The notes beneath the pieces were generated by a model. That model was given only the letters and a program-made list of their open reading frames with translations, ran no database searches and was not told where the DNA came from. The position numbers and the translations under genes were made by a program. From Enoplolaimus lenunculus (lineage: Eukaryota > Nematoda > Enoplea > Enoplida > Thoracostomopsidae), in the NCBI GenBank assembly GCA_030248215.1, contig JASANG010004046.1:124001-188000 (forward strand): a stretch of DNA of 64,000 bases, read 5' to 3'. Below are positions 24,554-35,100 of the stretch, piece after piece (position 1 is the stretch's first letter; the number at the start of each line of letters is the position of its first letter).

Positions 24554-25759
24554 ATAAGTATATATAATATTATGTCTTAGATCAATCAGCAATTCTGGGC
24601 AAAAAGCTGTTTGTCCTTTTCCAAATAGCAATTGTAAGACGAAGCTACGCAACAGTGGTAAAACAACGCTGATACCAAATAATCAAATCTGATTTGTCTA
24701 CAACTTCAACATGAGTTTAGCCCAGTCCAAACTGCTTCTACGCTAGGCCAATTGCTTCATTGTCCAGAATAGCAGATCCACCTACGACATATTAATATGG
24801 ATTTGGTTCAAAAATCTAAAGGAAATGTTGCGAAATTTTTTATTTAATATCCACGTAAGTATTGGGCAACGGCCTAAAACAATTAATCTAGTTCTGACTG
24901 CTCCGTATTTTCTTCAACAGTCCTAGGGCTAAAATTTTACTGCAATTCATTGCAGCAGAATATTATGTTTCATGATGACATAATTAAACTTCGATCCCCT
25001 GTTAAAATTCGTATGACAATATTTTCAAAATTGTTTCATCAGTGTTAAAAATGTAGGACACTAGAACGTGTCTGACCTAGAACGCGAAAAACGGCGTCAA
25101 ACAAAATTTTGTAATTCTAAATTTTACAAGGCATGGTGCAAAATTCAGAGTACAAAAGATATTTAGTATGATTGTGGCTTCACGCGGTGCCAAATTAAAT
25201 TATTAATTAATTCGTTAAGTAATGTACAATTTCTATCGTTTAAACAGGGACACCATATGAGCTTAATTGGCTTGTGCACAATGCAACCATCGTATGATTT
25301 TTTAGGTGTTAAACCAAGCATGCTGTTGAAAATGACAAGTTTTTAAACTTGACTTGACTATCCTAATGCCCATTACTTTACCATGGTTCAGCATTCAGTC
25401 AGTCGTGCTCGTTTGTTATATCCGCGAAAATAACCATTTTCCTATTAAAAACGCCCTATTTCATCTGTAAATCTAAAGTTCAAAGTAGGATTTGAATACC
25501 GTTCGCCATCACCGATCCACTATAAAAAAGCTTTATGGTATTGTGAAGGTTTTGTAACTTCGTGTTTTGTTTACCATAAGAGTCAATTCACGCGCAAGCC
25601 TTAAGCCTTTTAGCTCTAGTCTAGCGATCGAATTAGACTTTACGACGTTGTTCGGTGCCTGTTTAGCAGGTATATACAGCTGCAACAGATTATAAGTAAC
25701 ATGTCATCTGCAACGCAGCCAATTTTAGCTCATTTTTTGCGTGTTAAAATTAAAACGTG

Positions 25760-28700
25760 ATGGAAATAATTCAAATTGCAAGTTGTGCAACTGCGATTAT
25801 AAGTGCAACAACAATCGTTATATGTTTAATATTTGGACCTTTCTTGTCGTCACAGATCGCGAACGTATGGACTGAAATTGATAGCGAAATTTCAAGATTT
25901 ACGGTGAGTATGACCAAGAGTGGGTTATGACAAGAGTGTTCAGCTGTTGGAGTCCCGCACGGTACAAAATTTACCACTGGGCGTTGCGTTTATGGCCGAC
26001 CCCCCTCCTTGTTTAGTGGTGGTCACTATCACATGAATACCCTTAAATCTGTAAGGGAGTCATGTTTGACACCGCATACATAAACTGCCAACGTTGGCAT
26101 TGGTTCTACACCCTCTAAATAAAGGGGTAGGACAAAAACGCAACGCGTGTCCGGCCCATTCTTTTCCACACAGAATGTACTAAGTTGCATTCTCTTGTTG
26201 AAGTATGCATCATCCACTCTTTGTATGACCAATGTTAACTATAGAAGTCTGCTTACTTGGCGTAAACCTAACCAAGACGTAAGTCTAACCCTAAGTTTCC
26301 CAGACTCTAGGTCCCCCAGCGTCGCTGTCTCCTAGTGACCAGGCCCCTATTGTTAAACATGCACAGTTGCTATTATCGCTTCGTTGTATAAAATTTGGCA
26401 CTTTTTAGGCTCAGTTCGAAACATATATACTCAGCTGATACCCTTTCAATGTATTCTGTAGTATGTTTACACAAGTCTTTGGCAATATGCAAGAGTCGTT
26501 TTTATTTCCCATGCAGGACGCCACATCCGAGAGATACAATTAATTTTGAAACTGGCGGTCAACAAACTTTATATGAACCAGAATTTGAGCCCAATTGAAG
26601 CTGAATTATATGTTCCATATATAACAGAATCTGCGGTTAAAATCCCACTCCTTCGTAGCCGATGGTCAACTTTTTATCATAGTTGAAGGAAGACTTAAGG
26701 TTGTACCGCGTCTTTGTGATGCGTTGCAAGACTTATCCTCAACTGGTGACCGGTGCTATACACATTTGAGAATACTGCATTTAGTTTTAGATTACGTTGA
26801 ATGAAGCTGCAAGCATACTTGAGTCAATTTCGTTCCATCATTCAGCTGGCCGGTATGCGAGGCAAAAAGTTTTCAACGCGGGGACTAACTATAATCAACA
26901 GGAAATCACTACGTCATTGAAAATTGAAGATATCGCTACTATATCAACCTGCGGTATGAAATTCATGTTTTCCCTCTTTATTACCCCCTCTTATTCGGGT
27001 CAATACATTACTAAAACGGCAACAGATCCAGATAAACTTGAAACAGAGAGGGGGTCAACAACGATTTTAAATAACGCATATGGGGGATTTCACAATGCTC
27101 ACAAGCTGAGTTAATCTTTTCTAGAGTTTGGTGCGCCCTTGTACAGTCGCTCAATGAGTCGAATGTGACTCTAGCGGAGTCGAATTTGACTCAGTTTGTG
27201 TAGTACTGAAAAACCTATTTCGGTTACAGTCAATTTGACTCACCATTTTCTGCAGTGTGTTTTCTGTTAAACACGGGGCCTAGCGTTCAGAGCGTTGCAA
27301 ATTAATAAACCAGTGTCAAACTTTAGTGTTTGGGTTTACACCGTAAAATACTGAACGATCGGTGCAGAAAATGGTGAGTCAAATTGAGTCTGCAAAATAG
27401 GCTCTACGGGACTACACAAACTGAGTCAAATTCGACTCCGCCATAGTCAAATTCGACTCACTAAGTCGCATGTTCGAATTTTGACTCACGTTTGTGTAGT
27501 CCCGTCGACCCAATTTCGGAGAGAGACAAGTTGACTCACATTTTTGCAGCGTTGACATATAACGAAAAATAGAATTTTATATTTTTTAATTTGACTCGTT
27601 AACTAATGATTTAAAAGTAGTCATTGTTTTATAGACTGTCAGTCGCATATTTTATGCCCTGCAGGGCCACCAGGACCACCTGGTGAAAACGGAAAACGTG
27701 GCCTTAATGGCACTCGAGGAATTCCTGGGAAACATGTAAGTCTTGTTAAAAATGTTGAAAAGTTTACCGTGGGGGACTATTAAGTTATCGATTGTTTTGT
27801 TTCAACAATAAGGCACATTACATTATATGTACCGAACCGGGTGATTTTGAAAGACAGTAAACTAGAATTTGTTCCATTTGAAACGGATATTGAGCGTAAA
27901 ACTTTCATAAAAAATAGGGCCCATGTTACTTTTAGTTCTGTGCTGTTTTCTAGCATGACTTCAATAGAGTAGGCTTACATTTTGGACTATTTTTTTGCTT
28001 AGACTTATGCTTAAGAATAACATTATTTTTATGCTTAGGCTTAGGGACTAGGTTTAGGAATATTATATATGCTTATTGCTTAATCTAGAGTTACGCCCCT
28101 AAAAGTAGCATTGGCCAGTTTTATGATATTGGTGCGATTTCGCATAAAGTACTCAAACCAGGTTTATTACGCAACATTTTTTGAAATTTTAAGGCAGAAA
28201 CGGACACAGATTTTACCGAAACAGAAAGTGGCGCCATAATTTAATAAAAATATTATAGGGTGACAATGGACCACCTAGCAAAGCGGTTATTGATTCGATA
28301 CGACGCTGTATAACGTGTCCAGTGGGACCGCGTGGTCCCCCTGGGCCTCGAGGATTTCCAGGCAAGTTTATTTATCGGATGATAGATATAAATGTGTATA
28401 AATAATATGTGTGTATATATAAAAGTTCTTCATCCCCGACGCTTTGAGTTTCTATTTGTGTAAAATACATACACATACATACACACATTAATATATGAAT
28501 TCTAAACAAAAAATTTAAGGAGTCACTGGTGAACGTGGTATGAGCGGATTTCCTGGCATGGGCGGCAAACCTGGTTATCCGGGAAGAGCCGGTGAACCAG
28601 GGCCCAGAGGACCCCGTGGGTCAAAAGGACATCCTGGCGCATCTGGAAAACCAGGAGCAAACGGAACTGGTAAGTTTGTCATGGGTTAGTTTGGGGTGTC

Positions 28701-30259
28701 TGATATGTTGTAAACCAAAATTTGAGCCTATCTTAGGCTGAGACTAAGCAAAATAACAATAAAATGCACTGCTACTTGCATGTGAACCAAAAATAAAAAG
28801 AGTCTACGGAACTGTGAGTTTTTGAATATTGTGATTTTCAAAGATTTTATTTATTTAAAAATTTAAATTGTCTTCAGAATCAGAGGTTTTCTTAGATTGA
28901 GAGTAAAACAAAATCAGACTAAACTACATACCTACTTAAATATGGGCGAAAAAAGAAAGAGCTTCGTGAGCTTTTCGAACATTCAAAATTATTTTTTGTT
29001 TTGAAACATTGTTGCGTTGCAGCGGGCAAAGGCTATCCAGGCATGCCTGGACCGAAGGGACCTTTCGGTGCGGTTGGGCTCCATGGACTGCCTGGCTTAC
29101 CAGGTGCTAATGGAGACCGCGGTCCAGTTGGTAAGTCTTTGCTGTGTGTTTGCAGGTTTTATTTTCATTTTGAATATTATATACTAACGCGAATAAGTTA
29201 CAACTGAGTGCGATAAATGTCAAACAAATGAATACCAGCCATAACATTGCAGTATACCATAAAGCAGCGGATGGGTAATATATGGAAGGTTGATTTTTTT
29301 GTGAAAAAATGGTAAGGTCCGTACCTCACAAGTTTTCCTCTCTGAAAATTTTTTGTGACAAAATATAATTTTCCCCTCAGAATTTTTTGTAATAAAAATA
29401 CGTTACAATTTTCCCTCTCGAAAAATTTGTTAATGACAAAATGATAAGGTCCCTACCTTACAATTTTTGCGTTAATACGTAACATTTTCGGCCCCCGTCT
29501 CCGCCCGTCCCAAATTTTTGAATCCGCTTCTGCACTTAGAGAAGTTTGGTACTCGAAACCGTGTGCAGCTTTTCGCTGTTAAAATTTGCACTAGTGACGG
29601 ATCCCGCAGGGGTGTAGGTGGTAGTCCCTTGCGTCAGAAAATTTTTTTGACAAAATTGTAAGGTCCCTGCCGCACAAATTTTCACTTTTGTGTTCATGAA
29701 ATATTGTTAAGACCAATTTTCCTTATTATGCATTCATGTAATTTTGTTTTAGTAAACACGTTAAAAATATGGCTGCGGATATGTTTTTATGTCTACTGTA
29801 TTACAAATATTAACGTAGATGTAGCTCTAAGGCATCGATTGAAACCTTTGAGATCGACAAAATTATTTTTTATATTGAGATGAATGACGAAAAAAAGGCA
29901 GTTTTCATCGCCATATCACTTCAATTTTGACCCCTGGGTCACTTGGGAATATGGTTAACACTCTTCCCAAAACAAATGAACCAAAACCAAAATTGTGTTG
30001 AAATTAAATTTTCATGCGCTTCAAAATAGTAAATACGTCTGGCTTCTAGTTCGATACTGTCATAGCCTAATGATCCATTGATACTGCACACTACAACTTG
30101 TGTTTTGCACTTGTGAATCAGGTTTTAGGTTTGCAAGGAGCAATAGGAGACCAAGGACTGAACGGTTTAGACGGTGTTACTGGATTACCGGGTCAACCAG
30201 GACTGCATGGAGCGGACGCTTTGTACTGTAGCTGCCCAAACCGTATATTGCAACCATAA
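25760..30259 (+). CDS. Nematode cuticle collagen, 299 residues
   Basis: This is a structural collagen of the nematode cuticle, secreted and assembled as a trimer. Exons: 25760-25903, 26791-26953, 27635-27735, 28259-28361, 28520-28669, 29023-29130, 30129-30259, totalling exactly 300 codons. Residues 1-48 form a membrane-spanning N domain (hydrophobic about 6-30, then a W in QIANVWTEIDSE), as in Col_cuticle_N proteins. RYAR at 69-72 is a possible furin-type cleavage site. Cysteines C102, C104 and C110 precede CPAGPPGPPG; C153 and C156 lie in CITCPVGPRG between Gly-X-Y blocks; C290 and C292 are in the C-terminal YCSCPNR. One Gly-X-Gly break follows NGTAGKG. Intron 4 has a GC donor (CAG|GCAAGT). 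Length, cysteine layout and complete frame suggest a working gene. Six introns are many for this family, whose C. elegans members usually have one to three. The upstream ATG at 25700 leads to an early stop, so 25760 is chosen. Confidence 0.93.
27150..27262. mobile_element. Partial foldback element, ACTGCAAAAAATGGTGAG family
   Basis: It carries 'gagtcgaatttgactcagtt', 'tgtgtagt', 'cctatttcgg' and ends 'gactcaccattttctgcag' plus TGT, which is one arm and the centre of the hairpin. It lies in collagen intron 2 about 100 bases from a second, fuller copy. Confidence 0.7.
27363..27553. mobile_element. Foldback element, ACTGCAAAAAATGGTGAG family
   Basis: The left arm 'tgcagaaaatggtgagtcaa', 'ctacgggactacacaaactg' is mirrored by 'gtttgtgtagtcccgt', 'tttcggagagagacaag' and 'ttgactcacatttttgcag'. 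Like the copy beside the RabGAP gene, its right end looks like a splice acceptor, about 80 bases upstream of collagen exon 3. Confidence 0.75.
27921..28114. mobile_element. TTAGGC-type MITE in collagen intron 3
   Basis: Left end CCATGTTACTTTTAG and right end CCTAAAAGTAGCATTGG are inverted copies. The interior has 'tcaatagagtaggctta', 'gcttaggcttaggg' and 'agagttacgcccc', the family layout. Confidence 0.75.
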
Positions 30260-30277
30260 ACAAGCGTTTACGTGAAG

Positions 30278-30283
30278 AATAAA
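30278..30283 (+). promoter_or_regulatory. Poly(A) signal of the collagen gene
   Basis: A perfect AATAAA lies 18 bases after the collagen stop codon. A very short 3' UTR is plausible for this family in nematodes. Support is motif plus position. Confidence 0.55.
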
Positions 30284-30955
30284 CGAAGTGAACACCAATC
30301 GCTTAAATACAACAATATTCTGCCGGGTTAAAGGAAATTTGATGACAAAAAGTTCAAGCCAACTATTAATTCTCACGTAAAGAAACCTAAACCTTGCCGC
30401 ACGCTAGTAATTTGACAATATATTTGTTAGCAACGCAAAGCGACGTGTGGCGGCGCGCATCCGCCACAGTTATGTATAGCGCAACCCTACGTTTAGCCTT
30501 AACCTGAACGTGAAGCTAAGCGTAAATAACGTAAGCGTAAATGTGGAGGAAGTACTTGCGCTGTAGCCAGTCACTAAAGTGTTGCATGCAGATTTTCATA
30601 TCCGCCGGGATTCATCTATGAACAAATATGTGCAGTTGCACCTTTCTAGCGTTTTTAACTATATAGGTTGGTGCATAGAGTGAAAAAATAGAGAAATTTG
30701 CATAAAAATTTCCCTACTGGACCCAATTTATACATCACAGATCAATAATCTGGTGGTGCCTAGTTGAATCAGCACAGGCAACGAAGGCTAAAAGTTTGTG
30801 TAACATATTTTCTTTAAATATCCGAATACATTACAAAAATTATACGAGATTAACGTTATAACAGGGCCAGGCGGAATATGGTGTACCCCATGTTGATTCG
30901 ACGTCGACGTTAAAGTTTAGGCTATCATATCGGGTCACAACAGACAAAACTCGAA

Positions 30956-31360
30956 TGTCATATGACATTTAGCTTACAAACAACCGCTCTCAAATGTTCA
31001 ATGTGTACAAGAGTGAGTATGTCACATGATACTGCGGGACATTTATGCGAATATCATATGATATGCCAAAAGTGCAACGAATATCATATGATATTCGACA
31101 GCGAACAGTGTAATCTTCGGTGCTAATAAAAATAAATGAAAAGTCGACCGGCAGCGACACAGATGTGCTTTAAAATACCCAATACACGCCTTCAAATTCG
31201 TTTACCACACAAAGTGCAGCTTCCATAATTCAAAAATTCAAATTTCAAATTGTAGTATCAATGATATTCAACTGGGCAATTAGGTACGTTACCTCAAGTA
31301 TGCAGACAAATGAGAATATACATAATATTCGCAGACAATACCTCGAGTATCATATGATAT
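30956..31360. repeat. Cluster of (AT)ATCATATGAT(AT) palindromes
   Basis: TGTCATATGACA lies at 30956-30967. The perfect 14-bp palindrome ATATCATATGATAT lies at 31051-31064 and again at 31081-31094, each preceded by CGA and spaced exactly 30 bp. ATCATATGAT lies at 31349-31358. A related imperfect word sits at 31020. Whether these are binding sites, decayed tandem units or chance in AT-rich DNA cannot be told from sequence. Confidence 0.7.
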
Positions 31361-31863
31361 GGGATGTATAAGCAGACAATAACGTGAACCCCGCGTTACG
31401 AAGACAACGATGTAACAAGGTTAAAAAAATAAATTCATATTTTTAATAAATAAATTAATAAATTTCACACAAAACATATGTTAAAAACATTGCAATCGGA
31501 CGCGCAAAATACTCGAGTCTGGGGTCAGCAGTTTTTCTTGACTCGGTGGTCGACTTTCGGCCGAAAGGTTCAAAGAAGTTGAACTTGGACCGAGCAAAGT
31601 TGAGGCTTATATGTAAACTCAAAGAGTTAAAGAATCGTTAGAATAGTTTCGACTAGTTCTTTTAAATGTTAATTAAGTCAAATCCACTGAAAAACTACAC
31701 CCGTTTCTAGGAATTTATCAAAGTAACACTATATCGAAATCACTCTGAATTCTTGTTGTTATACCCTTTATGATTTCTTTTATCCTTTATGCTCAGTTTT
31801 CACAACCACTTGCCCTGTGTTACTTTGTAGGACGTAGAGTTCGTACGCAAGACTTTAATAGAG

Positions 31864-32030
31864 TAGGGGTTGCGCTATTCTCTTGCGGCGCCGTTCGTCC
31901 CGTTTAGGGTCGTCCGTCGCCGACCTCCATCATCCGTCGCCGTACGTTACCGTGCATCACCGTCCGTCGTCGTGCGTACGGTGACGTATGATGGGATATG
32001 CGGCGTCGCACGACAAGTAGAGGCACCCTA
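31864..32030. mobile_element. GGGTTGCGCTAT-type MITE
   Basis: The left end TAGGGGTTGCGCTATTC with 'ttgcggcgccgttcgtcc' is mirrored by 'cggcgtcgcacgacaagtag' and 'aggcaccctа'-like right end at 32030. The interior is rich in CGTCCGTCGCCG words, the same sequence that forms the minisatellite at 52231-53280. Confidence 0.65.
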
Positions 32031-32184
32031 CACCTGAAACTTTAAACTATTTTGCTTTGATTTAGGCCTGGGCTTATAGGGATTCAACCTGACACTGAGG
32101 CTTGGGTTTACAAATATTTATAGTTAACCAGTTTTCAAACATCGGCTGCAAAAATGATCGCCTGTTCTGTTTCCGGGTTGAAGG

Positions 32185-35100
32185 TCAACATATTTCCAAC
32201 GATTGGTGCCGTTGCAAGCAACGTTCTTGCCTTTCGTCATAGGCTTCACCACTTGGACAGTTTACATGACCAACTATGCCACCTGAACAGATCAAGAAGT
32301 ATTCTTGACATCGAACACGTGGCGAAAAAATAAAATCTTCATTTGATTGGCTACATCGAAGTGATTCTGAAACGCATAACTCGAAGTTGTATTTAACGCC
32401 CGTAGCCAGAGCGGGGAAGGGGGAATTCGAACACCTCCCGAAAAAGTATTGCCAGTCCGCTAAGCATTTCAAAACTTGACGTGTTTATTGCATTTGATCG
32501 ATTGTACTCGAGTTTACCTTCCGTAGCTACGACAGTTCACTTGTTTGAAGTTACCAACTGGTGACACATTTGAGGGCCCATGTATAGAACAGGACCAGAA
32601 CAGTAGTATAAGCATATTCCTAAGCCTAAGCATAAGCCTAAGCCTAAGCGTATGGATGAGCATATTCCTAAGCCTAAACCTGAGCCTAAGCAAAAAAATT
32701 CGTCTAAAGCTTAAATTGACTCAATTATAGCCCGTCCGCAAAACGATCCGGCCTGTTCTATACATTCGCCCATTTGAGGATACGAGCAATACGAAGCATC
32801 GAAGGTCTTACGTACCTGGATCACGTTCGCCTAGCATACACTCCTGAGTCATTACATTGTGATGTAAACATCTTCCTTGTGTTCGACTGAATCTATATCC
32901 GGAATCACACGCGTGTTTAAATGAAAACTCTCGGGCGCAAACGTAAAATTCTGGACTGCATTGGTTACGCGTATAAGTTGCGTCACGCCGGCCGGAACAA
33001 CTGAATTCATTGCCTAAAAAGCTAACAGTTGAATAATATAATCTATCAAACAGGAGCGCAGCGCCTGATGCAACAACGAAACCTGTCTCATACGTTGGAG
33101 GCACAATATATAATTGTGAAAGAAATTTTTGTAAGTGAACCGAACGAAAAGCCAAATTCAAATTAATAATTTGCATAATTGGTGATCGGAACCATTGTTT
33201 CATAAACCTTACCAATGTTTTTGCTCATATGTAAATGTTTAGGCCGCAAACAGGAGCGCCATACCTACCTAAGCCTTAGCCGCCGCAAGCTGTTGCGCCA
33301 CTGCTGTCAGAAATTGAGAGCATTGTTCCAATGACCACAAATTTGATTTTGTAGCGGTATTAACTCAATAAACATGTTCATGAGTAGGTTTATGCGCCTT
33401 GCATACGCAGTGCCGGAAGGCTGGTATGCCTCCCCAAATTTCCGGGGTGGGGGGCTCCCTGTGAGGAACGAAACATTTTCCAAATGTTTTGTTCAAAATC
33501 TTGCTCTGGTAGGAGCCTCTCTTTGGGATCGCGGCCCCAAATGGAGGGTATTTGGGAATTGCTGCTCCGGCCCTGTGCATACACCTGGTTGATCTTGGAA
33601 CCAAGCTGAAATTTTTACAATTTGTTTTAGGTGGAACGAACATATGCCGTAAATACGTCCTATAACCATAATGTTACTATTTTCGACCGCGAAGCCGAGC
33701 CAAACCACTAAGAAACCCAAAAAAAAAAAAAAAAAAAAAGAACGCCGAAGGGGGAAACACCCCCCCAAAAAAATAAAAGAAAAAAAAAAAAAAACACCAA
33801 CCCCTCTCCTAGAGGTGCAGAATGTTTTAAGTGAAGGTATGCTCTCCTGAACTGAAATCCTGGCTATGGCCCTGAGTCTATTATTAGTCTGGGAAATGGG
33901 ACATCAGTTAAAAGTAACTTGAACCGGTACTTTCTATCGGTGGCGGCTCTTCATAAACAATTCCAACGGGCACAAACGCTCCAGACGAATCACGAATCCC
34001 CAGTCGCGATGTGAACTGCATTCGACGCGTCACTGATGAAGTTGTGAGTACTAACAATTTTGTATCTAAAAATCGAATCTTTATAATTTGAATTTTAAAA
34101 AAAATTACTGAAAATCGGAATATTTCAGATTTTGGAAAGTTCTAAATCGTGAAATTTTGACCAGTTGTTCGTTGAAAATACCAAAGAATAAAAGTGATCG
34201 GAACAAAATTTGTTATTTTTGAAAAAATTTTTAGACTTGGGGATGCGCCAACTATTTATCTTAAATTATAGTATGAAATTAGATTAGATTGAGAAAACGA
34301 GCGCAATCAAATTAGGCTGTACTTGGGGCACTCACTGAACCTATTGCATCCTCAGTATTTCTTGTTAAATCATGACTGAGGAGAGAAAGCGGTCTAAAAG
34401 CTGGTCTGGCGCGAGGTGCCTCCGACCCTGACGACCGGGATCGCCCGAAGTTGGTTGGGATTTACGCTAAACTAAGCTTATCTGTGCGTAGCGCTGAGGC
34501 TGACACCAACCTACTTACACCAGTATGAAGCTTGCTAACCCAGTTGATTCACTCTCAGTGACTCCGTATTTGTTTTGGTCACACTCATTGTAAATATTAG
34601 TCTTCTGACCAGTATACCACCTTCAGATGCCCAAACACATCGAATCTGTTGTAATACGCGAAATATATCCAACTAGAATACTGGATAACTTTTTCTTTTG
34701 AATAGGGTATCTGCGAACGCCACACTATTTGGGTGAACAACAAAAACTCCGGTGGATCGCGTACAGAGGGCCTAAACAAATCTATTGGTAGCCATATTGA
34801 ATCTTACGGGGGCCGCCACCAGAACGAGTGCAGTGCTCGCAAAGCGTCCGGTGAACCGTTGTATTCCGTATCCTTTTAGAGTAAATTTGGAACATATCAC
34901 AGGGCGCCACATTGCGCCGCTCGGAGAGTATATATAGCGTACCTGTTAGATATTTTTCAAAAGTAAAAAGTTTTGAAACCAAGTAAGAACGTTTTCAAGA
35001 TGTTTGCTGGCAATTCCTTGCCCTCACCACAGATATGTATCTGAAGTCGACGTCGCAAACTTTGATGCTGCATTTTTGCTGTGGGTCTTCTTATGCCTAA

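Larger units (their letters stand above)
19472..25759. other. Intergenic region between the orphan gene and the collagen
   Basis: The two genes diverge across this 6.3-kb stretch, so both promoters should be here. I see no recognisable exon. Contents: TTAGGC-type MITE fragments (19480-19620, 20770-20830), a 21-bp tandem array at 20094-20384, a 66-bp tandem duplication at 21031-21158, an inverted-repeat element at 22600-23697, and half of a GTAGTGACCCGAAT element at 24364-24553. An open frame at 23940-24305 has low-complexity, Phe/Ile-rich content and no family signature. Confidence 0.6.
30284..32184. other. Tail-to-tail spacer between collagen and the VWA/TSP1 gene
   Basis: No exon is seen. 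It holds a short GGGTTGCGCTAT-type fragment (about 30430-30486), a cluster of ATCATATGAT palindromes at 30956-31360, an AT-rich stretch near 31420-31470, and a fuller GGGTTGCGCTAT element at 31864-32030. No clear minus-strand poly(A) signal could be assigned for the gene ending at 32185. Confidence 0.6.

Noticed and set aside
26517-26600. Possible collagen exon after the acceptor CCCATGCAG
   Set aside because: In the phase set by collagen exon 1 it hits a stop after eight codons; the exon at 26791 fits both phases and the cysteine pattern.
33365-33643. Overlapping frames on both strands
   Set aside because: A locally GC-rich decayed repeat lowers stop frequency; none of the frames shows a family signature or fits the phase of neighbouring exons.
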